From assembly GCA_900768845.1 (NCBI GenBank), contig CAAGEK010000063.1, positions 1 through 19,082 on the forward strand: 19,082 nucleotides of DNA, given 5' to 3'. The notes below the pieces were generated by a model that was given only the letters and a program-made list of their open reading frames with translations, did not search any database and was not told the DNA's origin. The stretch comes from Alphaproteobacteria bacterium. Its GTDB lineage: Bacteria > Pseudomonadota > Alphaproteobacteria > CAAGCB01 > CAG-977. Below, piece by piece: positions 1-7,162 of this stretch (positions are counted from its first letter, which is position 1; each line of letters starts with the position of its first letter). A program made the position numbers and the translations under genes.

Positions 1-90
1 CCTTTTTTACCCGGCCACCCCCCCCCCCCAAGCCCCCCCCCGGCAATTTTTAAAGCCCAAAACCCCCCCCCCCCCCCCCTTTTTGAAGAG
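1..90. repeat. Poly-C low-complexity sequence at window edge
   Basis: Three long runs of C (within about 20-29, 33-41 and 65-79) are separated by short T- or A-rich patches. No reading frame, RNA fold or regulatory signal can be supported here. Sequence of this kind at the very end of a piece is typical of poor-quality read ends or failed assembly extension, so bases before about 95 should not be trusted. Between 95 and 223 the sequence looks normal, but I see no gene with a start codon and ribosome site. Confidence 0.7.
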
Positions 91-223
91 TCAAAAACAA
101 CGGCAAAACCCTCCGTGCCTGTGGCAGGTGTGATTTTTCCCTTTCCAAAGCGTCCGAAACGTTTGCAACATCCCCGTGCAGTCGGAATACCCTTCTTGTT
201 TGACCGAAAAATCCGCTAAGCCG

Positions 224-832
224 TCATTTGCAGAATTTAAATAATTCCGCCGCCGTTTTTTCCCAATCTTTTAATGACGAATAAAGATGTTCGCACATCC
301 CCGCCAGCTTATCTTGCTTCCAAAACGTCATCTTTTCGTAAATGTCTGGGCGTAACATCCGTATTTGCGCTATAAAAATAGACGTTACGACTTTCGCTTC
401 CGCTTCGGAAATTTGTCCCGCCGTTTCGGAATCCTGAATGGCGCGTGCGCACTGGCAAACCAAAAACGCCGCCTTGTCCTCCAACGCGTAATCCGATTGT
501 GACGACAGCATCAGTTTTTTGGATTTTGCATCATAAATCGCAGGTTCTGCGGCTTCGTCCTTATACCCTAACACAAAGTGCAGGCGCATAATTTCCAAAA
601 TGACTTCCCGACCGGCGGGAACGCTGCAAATAGTGTCCATAACATATTGGAAATCCTGCTGTTTTTGGACTTCATCAGACCCCAGAAGCGACGGATCGAC
701 AATATCGTCGGGAGTTGATTCCGGCTCTATCGACAACAAAACATCCTGCCAACACCCGACAGTTTTCGCATCCCCTTCAAGACCGCTGGGATACAGTTTT
801 GAATCTTTGTTCAGAAAAGACGAAACCGACAT
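224..832 (-). CDS. Hypothetical 202-aa protein downstream of uvrA
   Basis: I do not recognise the family with confidence. The start is supported by a GAGG ribosome site about 6 nt before the ATG. There is no signal peptide or membrane segment, and the protein is acidic in its first third, so it is probably cytoplasmic. The middle (about residues 72-135) has a helix with an Arg-Glu pair, a short beta-like stretch (AIYDAKSKKLMLSS) and a Cys/Ala-rich helix (FLVCQCARAIQD). That layout recalls a degenerate metallopeptidase-like fold of the DUF6782 kind, but the HExxH zinc motif is absent, so this is only a guess. It lies 67 bp downstream of uvrA on the same strand, so it may be read through from uvrA or use the -10-like hexamer at 868-873. 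Confidence 0.75.
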   Translation of the reverse strand: MSVSSFLNKDSKLYPSGLEGDAKTVGCWQDVLLSIEPESTPDDIVDPSLLGSDEVQKQQDFQYVMDTICSVPAGREVILEIMRLHFVLGYKDEAAEPAIYDAKSKKLMLSSQSDYALEDKAAFLVCQCARAIQDSETAGQISEAEAKVVTSIFIAQIRMLRPDIYEKMTFWKQDKLAGMCEHLYSSLKDWEKTAAELFKFCK

Positions 833-867
833 ACGACACCTCTATCAATTCAGTCAGACAGATTTTG

Positions 868-873
868 ATTATA
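868..873 (-). promoter_or_regulatory. Possible -10 hexamer upstream of the 202-aa gene
   Basis: On the minus strand this reads TATAAT, a perfect sigma-70 -10 hexamer, in the 67-bp gap between uvrA and the next gene. The position 17 bp upstream has no good -35 hexamer, so the promoter would be weak or activator-dependent. Calling it a promoter is inference from one hexamer. Confidence 0.25.
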
Positions 874-899
874 CACGTTTTTGAACAATTTTCATCCGT

Positions 900-3674
900 T
901 TAATTTTTCAGGTATTTTTTCAGGTATTTTCCGGTAAAGCCCTTTCCCGAAGCGGCCACGGCTTCCGGCGTCCCCGTCACGACGACACGCCCGCCGCCGT
1001 CGCCGCCCTCAGGTCCCAAATCAATAATCCAATCCGCCGTTTTTATGACTTCCAAATTATGTTCGATGACAACGACGGTATTCCCCTGTTCAACCAGCTG
1101 ATGCAACACTTCGAGCAGTTTCGATATGTCTTCAAAGTGAAGCCCCGTCGTCGGTTCGTCCAAAATATAGAGAGTGCGCCCCGTCGCTTTTTTGGACAAT
1201 TCCTTTGACAGCTTGATCCGTTGTGCTTCCCCTCCCGAAAGCGTCGTTGCCGACTGTCCCAGACGGATATACCCCAGACCGACCCTCTGCAACAATTTCA
1301 AACGGTCGCGAATCGCCGGAATGGCATCGAAAAACGCCACCGCTTCGTCCACAGTCATATCCAAAACGTCGGCGATCGACTTGCCTTTGTACTTAACCTC
1401 CAAAGTTTCCCGATTATACCGTTTCCCCTTGCATTCGTCGCAAGCGACATACACATCCGGCAGGAAATGCATTTCTATTTTTAAAACGCCGTCCCCCTGA
1501 CAGGCTTCGCACCGTCCGCCTTTGACGTTAAAGGAAAAACGGCCGGCCTTGTAACCGCGCATTTTCGCTTCGGGCAAACCGGCGAACCATTCGCGGATAT
1601 GGGAAAAGACGCCCGTATAGGTCGCAGGATTGCTACGCGGCGTCCTGCCGATCGGCGATTGGTCGATATCGATGATTTTATCGATATGTTCCATCCCGTC
1701 TATCCTGTCGTGCGCCCCCGGCAGGTCGCGTGCGCCGTTCAAGGCTTTGGCGACGCCCTTATAAAGGGTTTCAATGACCAAAGACGATTTACCGCCGCCG
1801 GAAACGCCTGTGACACAAACGAAAGTCCCCAGCGGAAAATCGACGGAAACGTTTTTCAGGTTATGTGTTCGGGCATTGACGACGGTAATGTTGTTCCCGT
1901 TCCCTTTCCGGCGTTTTTCCGGAACCGGAATCCGCCTTATGCCCGCAAGGTATTGCCCCGTCAATCCGACAGGATTTTTCATAATTTCTTCGGGACTGCC
2001 CGAAGCGACGACCTCTCCCCCTTTTTCACCCGCACCAAACCCCATATCAACGACAACGTCGGCGGAACGGATCGCGTCTTCGTCATGTTCGACGACGACA
2101 ACCGTATTGCCCAAGTCTTTCAAACGGAACAGCGTCGCCAACAGTTTGTCGTTATCCCTTTGGTGCAATCCGATCGAGGGCTCGTCCAAAACGTATAAAA
2201 CGCCCGTCAGCCCCGTTCCGATTTGGGAAGCCAGACGGATGCGCTGGCTTTCCCCGCCCGACAACGTCCCCGCTTCCCGCCCCAAAGACAAATACCCCAG
2301 TCCGACGTTAATCAGAAAATCAAGCCGTTCGTTCGTTTCCCTTAAAATGCGGCGGGCGACTTCGCGACTTTGAGGCTTCAAGGTTTCTTCGACTTTTCCG
2401 AACCATTCACGCGCTTCAGAAATGGACATGGCCGTCACGTCGGCGATGTCTTTGCCCGCGATTTTCACGGCCAGAGCTTCGGGGCGCAGACGTTTTCCGT
2501 GACAGGCCTCGCACGGGGCGTTATTTTGGTAATGCGTTATTTCTTCGCGCATCCAATCTGAATCCGTCGAAAAGTAACGCCGTTCCAAATTCGGAATCAC
2601 GCCTTCAAAGCCTTTCGTTCCGTATAAAATATCATGCCGGACGGTCGACGGCAGATCTTCCCACCGGTCGTCCATCATAATTCCGAAACGCCGGCACAAT
2701 CCGGCCAAAGCCTGCTCGTGCCACGGATATATCTCTCCCGATCCGGCCGTCCAAGGAGCGATCGCCCCTTGTTTCAAAGTTTTCGATTTGTCGGGAACGA
2801 CCAAATCCGGATCGATGTAAAGTTTTACGCCCAACCCTTCGCAAACGGGGCAAAAACCGTGCGGATTGTTAAAAGAAAACAGGCGCGGTTCGATTTCCTG
2901 TATCGTAAAACCGGATACGGGACAGGAATAACGCGAAGAAAAGACCGTTTCCTCGTGTGTTTCGGCATTTTCCGCCACCGCCAGACCGTCCGAAAGCTCC
3001 AAAGCCGTTTCAAACGAATCGGCCAAGCGGCTTTCCAAGCCTTCTTTGACAACAACGCGGTCGACAACGACGGAAATGTCGTGTTTTTGATTTTTATTCA
3101 ATTCGGGCGTTTCGTCGATGCTGTAAATTTCTCCGTCGATTTTCAAACGCTGGAAGCCTTTTTTACGGAACTCCTGAATTTCCTTTTTGTACTCGCCCTT
3201 CCTGCCGCGCACGACGGGAGCCGTCAGCAACAGGCGCGTCCCCGCGGGCATGGCCATGACTTTATCCGTCATTTGCGACACCGTCTGGCTTTCGATCGGC
3301 AATCCGGTCGCGGGAGAATACGGGACGCCGACACGCGCCCACAGCAAGCGCATATAATCATAGATTTCCGTCACCGTCCCGACGATGGAACGCGGATTGT
3401 GCGACGTCGTTTTCTGTTCGATCGAAATGGCGGGAGAAAGGCCTTCAATCAAATCCACGTCCGGTTTTTTCATCAAATCGACGAACTGGCGCGCATAGGC
3501 GGACAGGCTTTCGACATAACGCCGCTGGCCTTCCGCATACAGCGTGTCAAAAGCCAAAGACGACTTGCCCGATCCCGACAGTCCCGTAATGACGATCAGC
3601 TTGTTGCGCGGCAAATCCAAATCGACGTTTTTCAGGTTATGCTCGCGTGCGCCGCGTATTCTGATAATGTCCAT
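900..3674 (-). CDS. uvrA: UvrA, excinuclease ABC subunit A
   Basis: DNA-damage sensor of nucleotide excision repair: the UvrA dimer with UvrB scans DNA and loads UvrB at lesions. The 924-aa length is about normal. Seen in sequence: a first Walker A at residues 31-39 (GLSGSGKSS), a second near 623-631 (GVSGGGKSS), two ABC signatures (LSGGESQRIRLA and LSGGEAQRIKLS), and the C-terminal zinc finger (CEAC...CDEC). The first zinc finger reads CPVS...CPVC, so its second cysteine is serine; I recall this in other alphaproteobacterial UvrAs. The start is set at the ATG at 3674, preceded by AGGAG; the longer frame from 3731 opens with TTG inside the promoter and adds 19 non-homologous residues. A LexA-like box overlaps the promoter, pointing to SOS control. 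Confidence 0.98.
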   Translation of the reverse strand: MDIIRIRGAREHNLKNVDLDLPRNKLIVITGLSGSGKSSLAFDTLYAEGQRRYVESLSAYARQFVDLMKKPDVDLIEGLSPAISIEQKTTSHNPRSIVGTVTEIYDYMRLLWARVGVPYSPATGLPIESQTVSQMTDKVMAMPAGTRLLLTAPVVRGRKGEYKKEIQEFRKKGFQRLKIDGEIYSIDETPELNKNQKHDISVVVDRVVVKEGLESRLADSFETALELSDGLAVAENAETHEETVFSSRYSCPVSGFTIQEIEPRLFSFNNPHGFCPVCEGLGVKLYIDPDLVVPDKSKTLKQGAIAPWTAGSGEIYPWHEQALAGLCRRFGIMMDDRWEDLPSTVRHDILYGTKGFEGVIPNLERRYFSTDSDWMREEITHYQNNAPCEACHGKRLRPEALAVKIAGKDIADVTAMSISEAREWFGKVEETLKPQSREVARRILRETNERLDFLINVGLGYLSLGREAGTLSGGESQRIRLASQIGTGLTGVLYVLDEPSIGLHQRDNDKLLATLFRLKDLGNTVVVVEHDEDAIRSADVVVDMGFGAGEKGGEVVASGSPEEIMKNPVGLTGQYLAGIRRIPVPEKRRKGNGNNITVVNARTHNLKNVSVDFPLGTFVCVTGVSGGGKSSLVIETLYKGVAKALNGARDLPGAHDRIDGMEHIDKIIDIDQSPIGRTPRSNPATYTGVFSHIREWFAGLPEAKMRGYKAGRFSFNVKGGRCEACQGDGVLKIEMHFLPDVYVACDECKGKRYNRETLEVKYKGKSIADVLDMTVDEAVAFFDAIPAIRDRLKLLQRVGLGYIRLGQSATTLSGGEAQRIKLSKELSKKATGRTLYILDEPTTGLHFEDISKLLEVLHQLVEQGNTVVVIEHNLEVIKTADWIIDLGPEGGDGGGRVVVTGTPEAVAASGKGFTGKYLKKYLKN

Positions 3675-3702
3675 CGTTCTTTCTCCTGCGTTACGGCAAA
3701 AG

Positions 3703-3731
3703 AGAATAAAACAAGAACAAACTTTTTTCAA
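3703..3731 (-). promoter_or_regulatory. uvrA sigma-70-type promoter
   Basis: On the minus strand, TTGAAA (3731-3726) and TATTCT (3708-3703) are separated by exactly 17 bp. Transcription would start near 3696, giving a leader of about 22 nt before the uvrA ATG at 3674. The hexamers have two mismatches each from consensus. Promoter assignment is inference, strengthened by the overlapping LexA-like box. Confidence 0.55.
3704..3718 (-). promoter_or_regulatory. Candidate LexA (SOS) box at uvrA
   Basis: On the plus strand the bases are GAAT, seven bases, then GAAC, one mismatch from the GAAC-N7-GAAC direct repeat recognised by LexA in alphaproteobacteria (established for that class). It covers the -10 element and part of the spacer of the uvrA promoter, where a repressor would block polymerase. 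uvrA is a classic SOS gene, so the placement makes biological sense. Confidence 0.55.
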
Positions 3732-3789
3732 GCCTTTAGATTATCATTGTTTTTCCGTCCGTTAAAAAACAGTTCGGAGCGGATAAAAA

Positions 3790-4317
3790 CTATTCCAAAG
3801 GCATCATCCTTTGACAGAAAGGCATGCAAATCGCCGATTTGTGCTGTTCGACATAGGAATTGCAACGTGTAAATTCGCCGTCGCGCAAAGAGTTCATCGT
3901 ATCGCGAATCGGGGCGATGGAGCGTACCGCCCTTTGGAACATCCAATGGGGATATTCCAGACACAACCTGTTCACGCTGTCCAGCAAATCCCATTCCGTC
4001 GTCCTTGCGTTTGCTCCGACCAGATAATTGCCGTAAATGTCCTGCATCGCGGAAACATATCCCATCATGATGGCCGCCAAAGACATGACTTCCTCTTTAT
4101 CCTCGATGCTCGCCTCGCCTTCGCCCAAAACGGCGCGGGCGTACACTTCGGAAAAGTCGCGACACGTCGGCAACGGTTTGACCTTTTTGGAATTGTCCTG
4201 TTGCGCCTCGGCGGGTTGAGCCGGTTGTTGCGGCGGATTTGCGGCCGCTTCCTGCGCAAAAGCGCGGGTCGTAAGGAAAAGAACGCTCAGCAAACAAAAA
4301 AGAACGGCTTTTTTCAT
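3790..4317 (-). CDS. Small exported HdeA/Rap1a-like protein
   Basis: A 175-aa protein with a clear Sec signal peptide (MKK start, hydrophobic core, likely cleavage after AFA at residue 21), then a Pro/Gln/Ala-rich linker (about 25-48) and a small helical domain. The domain begins with a CRDF motif (Cys52), continues with a helix ending in GYVSAM (about 77-91), and has Cys119 followed by a P..MFQRAV helix. This layout resembles the HdeA/HdeB and Rap1a-type periplasmic domains, where two cysteines form a disulfide; the family link is inference. Three further cysteines (152, 164, 168) form an unusual Cys-rich tail. An AAGGGG ribosome site precedes the ATG by 6 nt. It is 115 bp upstream of uvrA, which has its own promoter, and diverges from the HAD gene with only 45 bp between them. 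Confidence 0.85.
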   Translation of the reverse strand: MKKAVLFCLLSVLFLTTRAFAQEAAANPPQQPAQPAEAQQDNSKKVKPLPTCRDFSEVYARAVLGEGEASIEDKEEVMSLAAIMMGYVSAMQDIYGNYLVGANARTTEWDLLDSVNRLCLEYPHWMFQRAVRSIAPIRDTMNSLRDGEFTRCNSYVEQHKSAICMPFCQRMMPLE

Positions 4318-4362
4318 TTTATGCCCCTTCGTTTTTTAAACGGCTGACTTGAAAGAAGGAAT

Positions 4363-5442
4363 ATGATACCATTATGTACTTTCAACATCTTTCGTATGCC
4401 GATGCCTCAAAGTATGGACAATTTGTTGCGCTGTTGTAAAGGAAAACCTTTCTGTGTGTTTTCCGATTTGGATTACACCTGCTGTTTGGCGGGGAACGGG
4501 CAATACGCCGAAACGAACCGTTCGCGTTTCGGAATACGGGAATGTTTTATGAATCCCGACGCCCTGACAGCGTTTATAACCTTGAAAGAGCAACACTGCC
4601 CCGTCTTTTTCGTCACGGGAAGACATTGGAACGATGTGCGCAAAGACGCGGAATCGGGAGATTTCATCCCCGACGGAGCCTTGAACGATTTGCTGGGCGG
4701 CAAAAATTCGCCTTTGGCAGCATTCGACGCAATCGCGGGACACGGCCGGCAAATTATCGAAAACGGCAGGACGCGCATCTTGAAACGCAGCGATTCCGAA
4801 GAAAAAATCAAAGCGGAACGTTTATTCAGGCATTTTGTCAACGTGCGCATGAAAGCCCTGACCCGTCTTGTCCGGACGGAATACCCCGACGCCGCGCCTT
4901 TCGTACGTTCGGAATGCAAAAAACATTTATGCTACATCAACATTATCGATTTCCCCGACGAATCCGAAAAACGTTTCAACGAAATTTTTTCCCGCATCAA
5001 ACGTCAGGTCGAATACATATTGGAAGGCAGGAATGAAAACGGCGAACCGGTCAAAAACGCTCCCCCGAATCCCGACGGCGTCTTCGTTTCCTCCGTCGAC
5101 GAAAAAGGATCGGTCGACATCCGTTCGCGCTCTTATAACAAAGGGCGTGCGTTGATCCGTTCCGGTTTTATGGAAAAAGCCTTTGAAACGGGAAATCCCG
5201 TTCTGGTTTCCGGCGACAGTCTGACGGGAAGCGGCACGGATCGCGATATGTTCTTGTGTCTGAAAGATTTTTTCAAATCCCGCAATGCTTCGGACAGGCT
5301 TTTTCTCGTCCAAGTTCTAAATTCCCCCTCATCCCGCATTTCCGATCCCGAAGACCCCTGTCGGCCGGATATTGTTTTAAATTCGCCCGACGAATTCGGA
5401 AAACTTATGCTTTCCTTATGCCGCCGGACACCTTATAATTAA
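4363..5442 (+). CDS. HAD-superfamily phosphatase (HAD-IIB / sugar-phosphatase-like)
   Basis: The HAD motifs are all visible: motif I D35-L-D37-Y-T39 (nucleophile and acid/base aspartates), motif II in FFVTGRHW, motif III lysine at about K260 (NKGRA), and motif IV GDSLTGSGTDRDM at 284-296 with the Mg-binding aspartates. A long insert between motifs II and III is a large C2-type cap, as in the sugar- and trehalose-phosphatase branch (HAD-IIB). The enzyme is therefore likely a cytoplasmic Mg-dependent phosphatase; its substrate cannot be read from sequence. The start is uncertain: the ATG at 4363 has AGAAGGA only 2 nt away, which is too close, and in-frame ATGs at 4396 and 4414 lack a good ribosome site. 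The MBL gene follows after 26 bp, suggesting one transcript. Confidence 0.85.
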   Translation: MIPLCTFNIFRMPMPQSMDNLLRCCKGKPFCVFSDLDYTCCLAGNGQYAETNRSRFGIRECFMNPDALTAFITLKEQHCPVFFVTGRHWNDVRKDAESGDFIPDGALNDLLGGKNSPLAAFDAIAGHGRQIIENGRTRILKRSDSEEKIKAERLFRHFVNVRMKALTRLVRTEYPDAAPFVRSECKKHLCYINIIDFPDESEKRFNEIFSRIKRQVEYILEGRNENGEPVKNAPPNPDGVFVSSVDEKGSVDIRSRSYNKGRALIRSGFMEKAFETGNPVLVSGDSLTGSGTDRDMFLCLKDFFKSRNASDRLFLVQVLNSPSSRISDPEDPCRPDIVLNSPDEFGKLMLSLCRRTPYN

Positions 5443-5468
5443 GATTCAGCGTCTGAAAGAGGGTTTTT

Positions 5469-6290
5469 ATGGGTTTTAACGTTACGTTTTGGGGGGTGCG
5501 CGGCAGTACGTCCTGTTCCGAGCCGGATTTTATGGTTTACGGAGGAAATACGGCGTGCGTCGAATTGTCTTTGGACGGCAACGTCCTGATTCTCGATTCA
5601 GGATCGGGCATTCGGGGATTGGGAAAAAAGCTGATCGAAGCGAAATCGGAATGCGCGGCTTTGCTGATTTCCCATATGCATTGGGACCATATCAGCGGGT
5701 TTCCCTTTTTCGCCCCCATTTACAGCGCAAACGCCCGTCTGGACATTTACGCCGTCCCCCATCATAAAAGGAATATTCGTTCCGTTTTTGAAATGCAGAT
5801 GTCTTCTCCGTTTTTCCCGACGACGATTCATGCCGTCCCTTCATCCCTGCATTTTCACAATCTGTTGCAAAACGAGCCCTTTTTCCTGTACGACGGGTCG
5901 GTCAAAATCACTCCCGCAGCCCTGAACCATCCGAACGGGGCGACGGGATACAGAATCGAGTACGCGGGTCGGACGGTCGCTTATATTTCCGACACGGAAC
6001 ACGTCGCCGGACAGCCGGACGAAAACGTCCTGAAGCTGATTGACGGATGCGATTTGATGATTTACGACGCTTTGTATACGGACGAAGAGTTTCCGGAACA
6101 TATCGGGTGGGGACATTCGACATGGCAGGAAGCCGTCCGTTTGGCGAAAAAGGCTAACGTCCGTCAAACGGCTTTGTTCCACCATGCGCCCCACCACAAC
6201 GACGACGCGATGGCCGCCATTGAAAAGGAAGCCCGAAGCCTTTTGCCGTCCGTATTTGCGGCGAAAGAAAAAATGACGCTGGAATTATAG
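5469..6290 (+). CDS. Metallo-beta-lactamase-fold hydrolase
   Basis: A 273-aa MBL-fold protein of the phosphodiesterase-like branch. It opens with VTFWGVRGST and YGGNT, common in this subgroup, followed by the metal motif H69-M-H71-W-D73-H74, then H154 (NHPNG), D175 (SDTEH), H216 (GWGHST) and H238-H239 (FHHAPHH). These supply the ligands for a two-metal site, so the protein should be catalytically active. No signal peptide is seen, so it is probably cytoplasmic. The family includes cyclic-nucleotide and phosphonate-ester phosphodiesterases, but the substrate here is unknown. A GAGGG ribosome site stands about 6 nt from the ATG. Coupling with the upstream HAD phosphatase suggests sequential steps, a diester cleaved then dephosphorylated, which is inference. 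Confidence 0.9.
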   Translation: MGFNVTFWGVRGSTSCSEPDFMVYGGNTACVELSLDGNVLILDSGSGIRGLGKKLIEAKSECAALLISHMHWDHISGFPFFAPIYSANARLDIYAVPHHKRNIRSVFEMQMSSPFFPTTIHAVPSSLHFHNLLQNEPFFLYDGSVKITPAALNHPNGATGYRIEYAGRTVAYISDTEHVAGQPDENVLKLIDGCDLMIYDALYTDEEFPEHIGWGHSTWQEAVRLAKKANVRQTALFHHAPHHNDDAMAAIEKEARSLLPSVFAAKEKMTLEL

Positions 6291-6401
6291 TTTCCCTTTT
6301 CAAAGCCCTCTTTTTTCCCTTTTTTAAGCGGCAAGCGCGAAAAGAACGGCGGCTTTGATTTCCGGCGGACGATCCGGATAAAGAAACGGGGAGACGACCG
6401 G

Positions 6402-7097
6402 TTAAAACAGACCTTTGTAAAGTTGGCGGGCGTAATAGAGAACCAAGCGCAAAAAGAACGCAACGCCGGACGATCCCCGTTCGACGAAAGCACAAATCAT
6501 ACCGTACATCAATAAATTGGCTCCGGGAAGGAAACACGCCGTAAACCAGTATGAAGCCACTTTAAAATCCGTTTGCCGCGGATGCACTTGTTGTATCAGG
6601 GCGTGGACGTTATACCCGACGGCGCACCCTATGCCGATATAAACCCAATCGGGCGTCATTCCCGAAAAGGCGGAGTAAAACGCCCCTCCCGCCGCCATGC
6701 AAACGGCCATCAAAGGGAAACAATACGGCGACAGGGCGATGAGCCAGTTGCCCTTTCCTGAAAAATGCATCACCCCCGAACCGTCGCCATTGACTCTGAC
6801 GCCGTGAACGACATGAAACGTCATTATTGCAAACAGCACATGAGTCAATTCATGTTCCAGCGTTTCCGCCGTTTCATCGCGTGAGTTTATGACTATTCGG
6901 ACAATGAACATGGCCAGCGCACCCGCTCCGAAACAAATCAGATTTTTCAGGTTCAGCTGGTCCTTGATGAACCAATAACGCTCGAACGCTTTTATTGAAG
7001 CGGGAATTGCAAAAAGCATACATACCGCCGCGGGAATTTTCATCAAATTGATAAAAAAATCAATTCCCCTGCGCAAAGTGGCGAACATCGCGAACAT
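6402..7097 (-). CDS. M50-like integral membrane metalloprotease
   Basis: A 231-aa membrane protein with hydrophobic segments at about 20-38, 52-71, 117-140, 148-168 and 184-206. At the end of the second comes H82-E83-L-T-H86, a perfect HExxH zinc site at the membrane boundary, and then a GNWLIALSPYCFP segment like the conserved stretch of M50B peptidases. The compact size, lack of a PDZ domain and early HExxH fit the M50B-like group, not the longer RseP/Site-2 protease. Substrate unknown. The third zinc ligand, usually an Asp in a later membrane helix, is not clearly seen. An AAGGA ribosome site precedes the ATG by 8 nt. The gene is 65 bp downstream of glgC on the same strand, with a strong hairpin between. 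Confidence 0.75.
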   Translation of the reverse strand: MFAMFATLRRGIDFFINLMKIPAAVCMLFAIPASIKAFERYWFIKDQLNLKNLICFGAGALAMFIVRIVINSRDETAETLEHELTHVLFAIMTFHVVHGVRVNGDGSGVMHFSGKGNWLIALSPYCFPLMAVCMAAGGAFYSAFSGMTPDWVYIGIGCAVGYNVHALIQQVHPRQTDFKVASYWFTACFLPGANLLMYGMICAFVERGSSGVAFFLRLVLYYARQLYKGLF

Positions 7098-7117
7098 CTG
7101 TGTTTTCCTTCATACGG

Positions 7118-7148
7118 AAAGGCGGGAGGGCGCGGCCGTCCCGCCTTT
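7118..7148 (-). terminator. Strong hairpin between glgC and the M50-like gene
   Basis: A perfect 10-bp inverted repeat (AAAGGCGGGA and its complement) with an 11-base GC-rich loop lies just after the glgC stop. For the minus-strand transcript the stem is not followed by a clear run of U, so it is a poor classical terminator. The ribosome site of the M50-like gene begins only a few bases after it, so it could equally be an mRNA-processing or stabilising structure. Confidence 0.5.
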
Positions 7149-7162
7149 GAAAAAAAGGCCGT

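Noticed and set aside
91..232. Open minus-strand frame beyond the stop of the 202-aa gene, suggesting a frameshifted C-terminus
   Set aside because: It is short, has a stop just upstream, no supported start, and borders unreliable sequence.
3675..3731. Longer uvrA start at a TTG
   Set aside because: It lies inside the promoter and LexA-like box, adds residues not in the family, and lacks a ribosome site; the ATG at 3674 has AGGAG.
2634..3872. 412-codon plus-strand frame opposite uvrA
   Set aside because: It is antisense to a certain gene, Arg/Gln/Phe-rich with no domain, a typical shadow of a GC-biased gene.
6291..6401. Terminator between the convergent MBL and M50-like genes
   Set aside because: Only weak partial dyads (AAAGCC/GGCTTT with a large loop, TCCGG/CCGGA) are present, with no stem plus T-run.
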